A DNA stretch of 14,968 nt, from positions 1 to 14,968 of the forward strand of contig CAZNDN010000100.1 of NCBI GenBank assembly GCA_964571815.1, read 5' to 3'. The translations under genes were made by a program, and so were the position numbers. Shown here in pieces: positions 8,250-14,359 of the stretch (the first letter of the stretch is position 1; each line of letters starts with the position of its first letter). The notes under the pieces were generated by a model. That model ran no database searches, was not told the origin of the DNA, and saw only the letters and a program-made list of their open reading frames with translations. Source of the DNA: CAZNDN01 sp964571815. Lineage in GTDB: Bacteria > Fibrobacterota > Chitinivibrionia > Chitinivibrionales > WJKA01.

Positions 8250-8324
8250 GCGGGAATAACTCAATGGTAGAGTGCAACCTTCCCAAGGTTGAGGTTGGGG
8301 GTTCGAATCCCCTTTCCCGCTCCA
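8250..8324 (+). tRNA. tRNA-Gly (anticodon CCC), CCA encoded
   Basis: A full cloverleaf folds. The acceptor stem is GCGGGAA/TTCCCGC, the D stem ACTC/GAGT with AATGGTA loop, the anticodon stem CAACC/GGTTG with loop TTCCCAA (anticodon CCC at 8282-8284), the variable loop AGGTT, and the T arm GGGGG-TTCGAAT-CCCCT. Discriminator T (8321) is followed by genomic CCA (8322-8324). It decodes the glycine codon GGG. It stands alone, divergent from icd. Confidence 0.97.
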
Positions 8325-8507
8325 ATCGTTCCTGCAGGAAATACCCCCGAGATTTGTTCCCCGCCTGGATCATGGCCGCGTCCCGGGCGGGGCGCCCGAG
8401 CGGGCGAGCATGTATTTTGGGAGGGTGGTTGAGTCGCCGCTACGAGGCCTTCCGATGAAGCCGGATGCCCGCATGAGCCTCACCACCAACCGAAAGGGGG
8501 CTCTCCG
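8325..8507. other. Intergenic region between tRNA-Gly and the flavodoxin-like gene
   Basis: This 183-base stretch holds a 12-base perfect palindrome, TTCCTGCAGGAA (8329-8340), just after the tRNA, and a GC-rich hairpin CGGGCG-GGG-CGCCCG near 8384-8398. Neither is followed by a T-run. I could not identify a convincing promoter for the downstream gene. Confidence 0.3.
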
Positions 8508-9014
8508 ATGGCCACGCCGAAGATCGTTGTTGCAGCAATCGCCGTACTGCTCTTTTGCCGGGGTGGTGTTGCAGATACCACTTCCATGGAGAGCCCGACG
8601 GTGCTGTTTGTATATGATACGCTGGATAATGACACCCGGTTCTACGTCGAGGCATTCCGAGACAACTTGAAGCAGTCGGGGTTGGCGTACGAGGAAGCGG
8701 CCGTCGAGCATGCCCTCGACAGTGACCCGGGGCCTTTTGAATATCTGGTGATCTACAGCCGGGTCATGGCATTTGATCTTGCATCGCCCGTTCGGAAATG
8801 GCTGCAGTCTCTGAAAACGCTCGAAGGTACGAAGGTCTACGTGTTCGTTACCGCGGCCAAGTGGCTCCATCAGAAGCAGTGCAAGAAACTGTCTGAGCTT
8901 GTCCGCGAACGCCGGGGCATGGTGGTCGACGCCGTATCGGCGGCAACGAGTTCACTCAGTGAAGAGCAGAAACGCGAACGAATAGAACAACATCTCTCCG
9001 GGTTGAAGCCGTAA
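8508..9014 (+). CDS. Exported flavodoxin-like protein
   Basis: The protein has 168 residues. GAAAGGGGG lies at good spacing before the ATG. Residues 1-22 form a Sec signal peptide (IVVAAIAVLLF, likely cut after GVA); a cysteine at 17 does not fit a lipobox. The rest has a flavodoxin-like alternating pattern. Beta strand VLFVYDT leads into TLDNDT (38-43), close to the T-x-x-x-x-T phosphate loop that holds FMN. PFEYLVIYSRV matches the second core strand, and TKVYVFVTA the next. The end, VDAVSAATSSLSEEQKRERI, is like the C-terminal part of short flavodoxins. FMN binding is uncertain, since several signature positions differ. A flavodoxin fold outside the cytoplasm is uncommon. It is the first of three consecutive exported proteins on this strand, each separated by about 120 bases and each with its own ribosome binding site. 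Confidence 0.65.
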   Translation: MATPKIVVAAIAVLLFCRGGVADTTSMESPTVLFVYDTLDNDTRFYVEAFRDNLKQSGLAYEEAAVEHALDSDPGPFEYLVIYSRVMAFDLASPVRKWLQSLKTLEGTKVYVFVTAAKWLHQKQCKKLSELVRERRGMVVDAVSAATSSLSEEQKRERIEQHLSGLKP

Positions 9015-9131
9015 CATCAAGGGCCCTTTCGACCCGGAACACCGGCGAAGCGCAACGCGGGGTGCCGGCGACTCCGTGCCGGCGCCCGGTCGGGACGAAA
9101 ACGCTGTTGGGCAACGCGGAAAGGAGCGATC

Positions 9132-9824
9132 ATGCGAGCACTCAGTACCGTGTGGCTGGTGGTTGCGATGTCGGTGGCGGGCGGTCGGGCGCAGTGTACC
9201 AAAGATATCGAGTGCAAAGGCGATCGAATCTGTGTTGAGGGTGAGTGTGTATCCCCTGAGCAGCGCAGCGAAGGCGATTCCGAGTTCGGCCTTATTCCCA
9301 GTGCCTTCAGCCTGTATTTCACTCCCACCGGCTTCGCTTTTTTCGGACCGGTTGTGGGGGCTGAAATCAAGGTTGCCCCCACCACCTACCTCGAGTTACA
9401 CTGGCGGTACTCGGCCATGGGACTGGTGTATGCGCTTCTCCTCACGGAGACCTTCACCAACAGCATGTCACTGGGAAGCATGGCATTCGGGGGAGGAATC
9501 ACGCACCTTTTCCTCAGGAGTACCAGCCCCCACGCTCCGTTTGTGGGCGGGTTCGTGGAGTACGGTTTTGCCGAGACATGGGGCGAGGACGGTAATCGCG
9601 ACTGGGAAGGGAGCGAATCGCAGATTATCGTGGCCGGGCGGGGCGGATTCCGCTGGCGTCTCAGCAGCGGTCTGTTTCTTGCCCTGGGCGGGGCGCTGGG
9701 CGGAGCGTTCGATATCAAGGACGAGTGGTACTACCTCGACGCTCGGAGCGACACGAGGGACGAAGGGGGAACGACGGGGTTCGGGATGGTCGATTTCACG
9801 CTGGGATGGGAGTTGGGAACCTGA
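9132..9824 (+). CDS. Exported protein with a four-cysteine motif and a small outer-membrane barrel
   Basis: The protein has 230 residues, with GGAAAGGAG before the ATG. A signal peptide ends near GGRA (residue 20). The mature N-terminus carries C22, C28, C34 and C39 in CTKDIECKGDRICVEGECV, a small disulfide-linked motif also seen near the N-terminus of myxobacterial envelope proteins. From about residue 50 to the end the sequence alternates polar and hydrophobic residues with many glycines and aromatics (SLYFTPTGFAFFGPVVGAEIKV, YLELHWRYS, FGGGITHLFL, IIVAGRGGFRWRL, FLALGGALGGAF, TGFGMVDFTLGWEL). This fits an eight-stranded-type barrel. The last strand ends in Gly-Thr rather than Phe. No enzyme family is recognised. 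The role is probably structural or binding at the outer membrane. Confidence 0.6.
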   Translation: MRALSTVWLVVAMSVAGGRAQCTKDIECKGDRICVEGECVSPEQRSEGDSEFGLIPSAFSLYFTPTGFAFFGPVVGAEIKVAPTTYLELHWRYSAMGLVYALLLTETFTNSMSLGSMAFGGGITHLFLRSTSPHAPFVGGFVEYGFAETWGEDGNRDWEGSESQIIVAGRGGFRWRLSSGLFLALGGALGGAFDIKDEWYYLDARSDTRDEGGTTGFGMVDFTLGWELGT

Positions 9825-9827
9825 GAG

Positions 9828-9848
9828 GCCGGGAGGGAGCCGGCTTTC
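9828..9848 (+). terminator. Weak possible terminator after the barrel gene
   Basis: Just after the stop codon, GCCGG (9828-9832) pairs with CCGGC (9840-9844) across a seven-base loop, with TTT following. The stem can be extended by G-U pairs. The T-run is short, so the call is weak. Confidence 0.25.
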
Positions 9849-9947
9849 ATTCCGTTTTCCTCGATACAATTCCGTGCCCTGCCGGTGGAACCACTCGGGG
9901 AGCGAAAGATACCGGCAGTCGAAAGCGAAGCCGGAGTAGAAAACCTT

Positions 9948-10493
9948 ATGAAGCTACCTATGATCTACGTGCTCGCCGTCGCTGTGGTTTCTGCGCAATC
10001 CGTACGTGGCGGAGACTGCGAATGTAGTGCTCCCCGGAGTGTTGACGATGTTCTGGGCCGGGCCTTGAGCGTGTTCGAGGGAACGGTCGTGGAGCAGCAG
10101 CGCACGACCGTGCGTCTGCAGTTTACCTCGGAAATGATGACCCATCATGAGATAACGGTACGCTTTGCCGTCGACTCCGCGATTTCCGGGAGTCTGCCGG
10201 ATACGGTTGAAGTGATGTTCTACGAAGGGCGGGGGGAGTGCGATATCGATGTTCCGGAATTCACGTTCGGCCAACGCTATCTTGTTTCGACCACCGAATG
10301 TGTAGGGGCCGAATCGGGCGAGCACTGCAACGACTACTGTTGCCTCCGCACCCTGCTTCCGAAATCTCCGCCGGTTGCCGCGGCTCAGCAACCGGTTGAA
10401 ATGCCGGAGACCACAACAACGGATACGGCCGATGCGACAGCGGAGGAGAAGCCGCGCCGGGGGTGGTTCCGCAAGCTGCTATTCTGGAAGTAA
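9948..10493 (+). CDS. Exported cysteine-rich protein resembling NTR/TIMP domains, with basic aromatic tail
   Basis: I chose the ATG at 9948 (181 residues), which opens into a signal peptide (MKLPMIYVLAVAVVSAQ). An upstream in-frame ATG at 9885 would place 21 non-signal residues in front. After the signal comes C24-E-C26, then ALSVFEGTVVE, VRFAVDSAISGSLPDTVEVMF, GEC (98), FTFGQRYLVSTTEC (118), C127 and CC (131-132). A CxC near the mature N-terminus, a strand reading F-x-G-x-V, and a later GxxYLV followed by cysteine form the pattern of bacterial proteins related to the netrin/TIMP OB fold. A Pro/Ala/Thr linker (140-168) leads to the tail KPRRGWFRKLLFWK, which may contact membrane or polyanions. 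Inhibition of a metalloprotease is possible by analogy with TIMPs but unproved. The stop lies seven bases from the end of convergent nrdJ. Confidence 0.6.
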   Translation: MKLPMIYVLAVAVVSAQSVRGGDCECSAPRSVDDVLGRALSVFEGTVVEQQRTTVRLQFTSEMMTHHEITVRFAVDSAISGSLPDTVEVMFYEGRGECDIDVPEFTFGQRYLVSTTECVGAESGEHCNDYCCLRTLLPKSPPVAAAQQPVEMPETTTTDTADATAEEKPRRGWFRKLLFWK

Positions 10494-10500
10494 GCGAATC

Positions 10501-12891
10501 CTACATACACTTCGAGAATCCACAACTGCGGCAGACGGCGCAGCCGCCCTCGTGCTCCATGAGCCCGCCGCACTCCGGGCACTCCGGGCATAATCCCATG
10601 TCGAGTCCGGAATAGCCGCTGTCCTCCCCCTCGGCATCGACGTTTCTACTCACGCCGAAATCCTGGATTGCCTTTTCCAGGGTCCTGGCGATGGCGTCGG
10701 CACACGAGAGAATCATCTCTCCCTCGTGCCACGTCGGGACCGGGCACCGAATGCCGCGGAGCTGTTCGACTATGCTCTTGGGATCGACCCCGCTGCGCAA
10801 CGCCAGCGAAATCATCCGCGCCACCGACTCGGAACTCGACGCGGCGCATCCCCCCGATTTTCCCATCTGGGTAAACACTTCGCACAACCCCCGGTCGTCG
10901 GTATTGACGTTGACGTAGAGGTTGCCGCAGCCGGTCTTTGCCTTGTAGGTTCGCCCGCTGGTGATCAGCGGCCTCGGCCTGGGTTTCAGCGCGCCGCCCA
11001 CCGTGACCGCGGGGACTCCGGCGCCCCCGGTGGTGCCGCTGGTGAGCACCTGGTTTGCGCGGGAGCCGTCACGATACACCGTGACGCCCTTGCAGCCCAT
11101 TTCGTAGGCGTACCTGAATGCCTCTTCAACATCGGCCACCGTGGCGCTCTTACGGAAATTGACGGTTTTCGATACCGCGTTGTCGGTATACTTCTGGAAG
11201 GCCGCCTGAATCATGATATGCCAGCGCGGCTCGATATCGTGCGCGGTAACGAATACGTCGCGGATTCGCTTCGGAATACCGTAGACCTTGTTCAGGCTTC
11301 CGCTTTCGGCCACCATCTTCATGAACTCCTCGGAGTAGAACCCTTCCTCGCGCGCAATGCGTTCGAATGCGGGGTGTATCTGCAGCAGCCGCTGCCCGTC
11401 AAGCACGTTCTTCTCGTACGCGATCGCGAAAAGGGGCTCGACCCCGCTTGAGCAGTCGGCAATCATGCTCAACGTTCCGGTCGGGGCGATTGTGGTAACC
11501 GTGCAGTTGCGAACCTTCAGCCCGTCGGGCCCGTCGAACGTAGAACCCTTGAAATGAGGGAAGCAACCTCGTTCCTGAGCCAGATACGCGCTCACCTTCC
11601 ACGCTTCCTCATTCACGAACCTCATGATCTCTTCGGCCAGACTCGCCGCGGCGTGGGAGTTGTAGGGGATGCCGAATTCCACCAGCAGGTCGGCAAAGCC
11701 CATGACTCCCAGCCCGACTTTGCGGTTGCCCTTGGTCATCTTCTCGATCTGCGGAAGAGGGTGGCGGCTGACTTCGATCACGTTGTCCAGAAACCGGACC
11801 GCCGAGCGAACGGTTTTCCCCAGTTTGTCATAATCCACCTTCGCGACACCCTCCTGCCGGCACACCATGTGGGCCAGATTGATCGAGCCGAGATTGCACG
11901 ACTCGTAGGGAAGCAGGGGTTGCTCTCCGCAGGGATTCGTGCTTTCGACGGAACCGATGTGCGGTGTGGGGTTGGAGGCGTTGATCTTGTCGAGGAACAC
12001 GATCCCCGGCTCGCCGTTTTTCCACGCAAGCTCTACGATACGGCGAAAAACCTTGGAAGCCTTCTGCCTGCCGACCGTCTCGCCGGTGCGGGGGTTGCGC
12101 AGACGGTACTCCTGATCGTTCTTCAGGGCCTCCATGAACTCATCACTGATCCCCACCGAGATGTTGAAATTCGACAGAACGCCGTCGTTCTCCTTCACTT
12201 CTATGAAATCCATGATTTCGGGGTGCGTGCAATGGAGAATACCCATGTTGGCCCCCCGTCGTGTGCCCCCCTGCTTGACGGTCTCGGTGGCGGTGTCAAA
12301 GACGCGCATGAACGAGAGCGGCCCGCTGGAAACGCCTTTCGTCGATTTCACCATGTCGTGCTTGGGGCGGATATTGGAAAAGGAAAACCCTGTTCCCCCG
12401 CCGCTTTTGTGAATGAGGGCCGTATTGCGAACGGCCGTGAATATCTCGTCCATCGAATCGCCCACCGGGAGCACGAAACAGGCGGACAACTGCTGAAGCT
12501 CCCTGCCCGCGTTCATCAGCGTAGGAGAGTTGGGCAGAAAATCAAGGTTCACCATGAGTTCGTAGAACTCTTCCACATGGAGATGCGTTTCGGCCTGCGG
12601 ATCGAAGAGCTTCTCGGCCCCCGCGATGTTCTCGGCGACCCTGAAAAACATGTCCTCCGGCGTCTCGATCACATTGCCGTTGTCGTCGCGTTTCAGGTAG
12701 CGGCGCTCGAGTACGGTTCGCGCGGTATTGGAGAGAACAGCCTTCCTGGTTTCCGTGAGCCTGCGCTTCAGGCTCATCCCCGCGTCGCCGCCTGCCTGCT
12801 CCTTCTTGCTCCGAACGACCGCCGACTTTACGGTCTTACCCACGTCCTGCCGTGGTCCGGGGTTGGCCTGTGTGGTGTTGTTCTCAACCAT
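10501..12891 (-). CDS. nrdJ: Ribonucleoside-diphosphate/triphosphate reductase, adenosylcobalamin-dependent (class II)
   Basis: This enzyme makes deoxyribonucleotides from ribonucleotides using a radical from adenosylcobalamin, with or without oxygen. ATG at 12891 is preferred (796 residues), as GGGAGGT lies ten bases before it. In-frame codons farther upstream (12912, 12954, 13158) lack such a site. Landmarks follow the long class II family: VLERRYLKRDDNGNVIETPEDMFFRVA (58-85), the redox cysteine in SACFVLP (C138), GGGTGFSFSN, and NPCGEQPLLPYESCNLGS with the thiyl-radical cysteine C321, glutamate E323 and partner C332. APTGTLSMIADCSSG and the phosphate-binding region come later. The C-terminus has a cysteine-rich, zinc-ribbon-like tail (CPECPECGG, GCAVCRSCGFSKC). 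Its last cysteines usually shuttle electrons to the active site. No cobalamin riboswitch is visible. Divergent from prfB; see the promoter and NrdR-box entries. Confidence 0.96.
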   Translation of the reverse strand: MVENNTTQANPGPRQDVGKTVKSAVVRSKKEQAGGDAGMSLKRRLTETRKAVLSNTARTVLERRYLKRDDNGNVIETPEDMFFRVAENIAGAEKLFDPQAETHLHVEEFYELMVNLDFLPNSPTLMNAGRELQQLSACFVLPVGDSMDEIFTAVRNTALIHKSGGGTGFSFSNIRPKHDMVKSTKGVSSGPLSFMRVFDTATETVKQGGTRRGANMGILHCTHPEIMDFIEVKENDGVLSNFNISVGISDEFMEALKNDQEYRLRNPRTGETVGRQKASKVFRRIVELAWKNGEPGIVFLDKINASNPTPHIGSVESTNPCGEQPLLPYESCNLGSINLAHMVCRQEGVAKVDYDKLGKTVRSAVRFLDNVIEVSRHPLPQIEKMTKGNRKVGLGVMGFADLLVEFGIPYNSHAAASLAEEIMRFVNEEAWKVSAYLAQERGCFPHFKGSTFDGPDGLKVRNCTVTTIAPTGTLSMIADCSSGVEPLFAIAYEKNVLDGQRLLQIHPAFERIAREEGFYSEEFMKMVAESGSLNKVYGIPKRIRDVFVTAHDIEPRWHIMIQAAFQKYTDNAVSKTVNFRKSATVADVEEAFRYAYEMGCKGVTVYRDGSRANQVLTSGTTGGAGVPAVTVGGALKPRPRPLITSGRTYKAKTGCGNLYVNVNTDDRGLCEVFTQMGKSGGCAASSSESVARMISLALRSGVDPKSIVEQLRGIRCPVPTWHEGEMILSCADAIARTLEKAIQDFGVSRNVDAEGEDSGYSGLDMGLCPECPECGGLMEHEGGCAVCRSCGFSKCM

Positions 12892-12901
12892 GGTTCGCCG
12901 T

Positions 12902-12908
12902 ACCTCCC
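12902..12908 (-). promoter_or_regulatory. Ribosome binding site deciding the nrdJ start
   Basis: GGGAGGT on the minus strand stands ten bases before ATG 12891. It is the only strong Shine-Dalgarno match near the candidate nrdJ start codons, and so it sets the start at MVENN. Confidence 0.6.
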
Positions 12909-13020
12909 GCATCCGCGCCTGTATGTTCGAAAAACCGTTGTTGCCCGTTTCCATCGGCCGGCCCGCGAATCGACGACCTGCATCCCATGCCGCCCCTTTT
13001 TTCGCGATACCCGCAGTTGA

Positions 13021-13049
13021 AATATAGGCAACCGAACAGTCAAAGTCAA
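13021..13049 (-). promoter_or_regulatory. Probable nrdJ promoter
   Basis: On the minus strand TTGACT (13049-13044) is followed after 17 bases by TATATT (13026-13021). Each matches the sigma-70 consensus at five of six positions. Transcription would start near 13014 and give a leader of about 120 bases before the nrdJ ATG. Confidence 0.6.
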
Positions 13050-13068
13050 GGCCCTTCTTCCCCAGACA

Positions 13069-13084
13069 CCACAATATATGGTAT
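13069..13084. promoter_or_regulatory. NrdR-box-like operator
   Basis: The 16 bases ccaCAATATATGGtat match the NrdR-box consensus acaCwAtATaTwGtgt at 13 of 16 positions, including the invariant C and G. NrdR is the ATP/dATP-sensing repressor of ribonucleotide reductase genes in most bacteria. The site lies 19 bases upstream of the -35 of the predicted nrdJ promoter. Confidence 0.6.
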
Positions 13085-13099
13085 GATCTTTGCTTGAGA

Positions 13100-13115
13100 C
13101 CCAAACCTGTTGTGT
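13100..13115. promoter_or_regulatory. Possible second, degenerate NrdR box
   Basis: Cccaaacctgttgtgt matches the consensus at 10 of 16 positions; its right half TTGTGT is exact and its left half poor. Its centre is 31 bp from that of the stronger box (15 bp edge to edge), which is the three-helical-turn spacing usual for paired NrdR boxes. Confidence 0.35.
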
Positions 13116-13159
13116 TCGGGTTCGGCGTGGTCGGTTTTCCTACCCTGTTCCATGTCAAT

Positions 13160-13199
13160 CACTTACCGGGACGGCGACGGTTCCGTAGTGTATTTTTTT
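13160..13199 (+). terminator. Hairpin plus T-run in the prfB leader
   Basis: CACT (13160-13163) can pair with AGTG (13187-13190), with imperfect further pairing inside, and seven T residues follow at 13193-13199. This resembles an intrinsic terminator or attenuator on the plus strand, some 45 bases before prfB. The stem has mismatches, so the call is tentative. Confidence 0.3.
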
Positions 13200-13242
13200 C
13201 GGGAGAGTGTCACTTACCAGCTCAACACCGGGAGGAAGCGCG

Positions 13243-14341
13243 ATGGCGGAGGTCATGGAGATCGACACGGTACGGGAGATGCTTCAGCGCAGCGAGAACC
13301 TCAGGGGGTTTCTTTGACATAGAGGAGAAGCGGGCGAAGCTGAAGGGCCTTCAGGATGAATCAACGAAGCAGGAGTTCTGGGACGACCCGCGGAAGGCAC
13401 AGGGGGTCCTGAAGCAGATCAAGGAGACCTCCGACCAGGTTCAGGCGTGGGACCGGGTTCACAAGCAGGCGGCGGAGCTGGTGGAGCTTTTTGAAATGGC
13501 CGGGGAGGAGGACGACCGAACGGCGCTGGAAGAATTCTCGGTACAGGCCCGCGAGCTTGGGCGAGATCTGGGAAGACTCGAGTTTCTCCGAAAACTCGGC
13601 GGGGAAGACGATCGCTGCTCGGCGCTGCTGAGTGTACACAGCGGGGCGGGCGGCACGGAGAGCTGCGACTGGTGCGAGATGCTCTTCAGGATGTATTGCC
13701 GGTGGATGGAGAGGCGGGGTTACACGTACACCATACTGGACAGTTTGCCCGGAGAAGAGGCGGGGCTGAAGAGCGTGACCATGGAGGTTGCCGGCGACTA
13801 CGCCTACGGACACCTGAAAGCCGAGTGCGGCGTACATCGCCTCGTACGGATTTCTCCGTTTGATTCCAATGCCCGCCGGCATACGTCATTTGCTTCCGTG
13901 TTTGCCTGGCCGCTTCTGGAGGAATCCGAGGATTTTCAACTGGATGAGAACGAGATCCGGGTTGACACGTATCGCGCCAGCGGGGCGGGCGGCCAGCACG
14001 TCAACAAAACCGACTCCGCCGTCCGCATGACTCACGTTCCCACGGGTATTGTGGTTCAGTGCCAGAATGAACGCTCCCAGATCAAGAACCGGGCCACGGC
14101 AATGCGCATACTCAAGGCCCGGGTCAGGCAGCACCACAAGGAAGAAGAAGAGAAGCAGCGGCTGGAGAAGCTCAGCGAAAAGAAGAAGATCGAGTGGGGA
14201 AGCCAGATTCGCTCGTACGTGCTTCACCCTTACAATATGGTCAAGGACCACCGGACCGACGAAGAGACCTCCAATACGCAGGCGGTGCTGGACGGGGACA
14301 TCGACCGTTTCATCGAGAGCTACCTGCTCTCGTTCAGTTAG
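13243..14341 (+). CDS. prfB: Peptide chain release factor 2, made by programmed +1 frameshift
   Basis: RF2 recognises UGA and UAA stop codons and releases the finished peptide from the ribosome. Translation starts at ATG 13243 (GGAGG seven to eight bases upstream) and reads 24 codons, MAEVMEIDTVREM to LRGFL. It then meets UGA at 13315-13317. A +1 slip on CTT continues at GAC (13316) into the main frame, giving 365 residues, the same length as E. coli RF2. The stop-codon-recognition tripeptide SPF is at 204-206 (VRISPFDSNARRH) and the catalytic GGQ at 249-251 (SGAGGQHVNKTDSAVR). A single uninterrupted frame could be read from 13094, but its N-terminal part is not RF2-like, so it is not the real start. 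The gene ends 18 bases from the convergent gene at the right edge. Confidence 0.97.
13303..13318 (+). promoter_or_regulatory. prfB: prfB programmed +1 frameshift site
   Basis: The site reads AGGGGGTTTCTTTGAC: an internal Shine-Dalgarno-like AGGGGG, three bases, the slippery CTT, UGA, then C. It differs from the E. coli site by a single base (TTT for TAT). Low RF2 lets the ribosome pause at UGA and slip, so the protein controls its own synthesis. Confidence 0.97.
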
Positions 14342-14359
14342 GTCGCGCGGGGGCGGCGG

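Larger units (their letters stand above)
12892..13242. other. Divergent nrdJ/prfB control region
   Basis: This 351-base region separates two divergent genes. It contains a strong predicted nrdJ promoter (13021-13049), an NrdR-box-like site (13069-13084), a weaker candidate box (13100-13115), and a hairpin plus T-run in front of prfB (13160-13199). The prfB promoter could not be placed; TATGAT at 13082 is a possible -10 but has no good -35. Frames crossing the region on either strand look non-coding. Confidence 0.6.

Noticed and set aside
9063..9084. Repeat GTGCCGGCG-ACTCC-GTGCCGGCG after the flavodoxin-like gene
   Set aside because: There are only two copies of a GC-rich, self-complementary 9-mer and no T-run; too little to call a repeat family or terminator.
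12892..13014. Cobalamin riboswitch in the nrdJ leader
   Set aside because: The leader is about 120 bases and lacks a recognisable B12 box (GCCACTG) or the usual multi-helix layout.
11554..13020. 488-codon open frame on the plus strand opposite nrdJ
   Set aside because: NrdJ is certain on the minus strand; the plus-strand frame is compositional shadow.
12892..13158. N-terminal extension of NrdJ from 13158
   Set aside because: It would cross the strong predicted promoter and has no ribosome binding site; GGGAGGT supports ATG 12891.
13094..13315. Uninterrupted upstream extension of the prfB main frame
   Set aside because: The residues are Arg-rich and unlike RF2. The real N-terminus is in the other frame from 13243, joined by the programmed frameshift.
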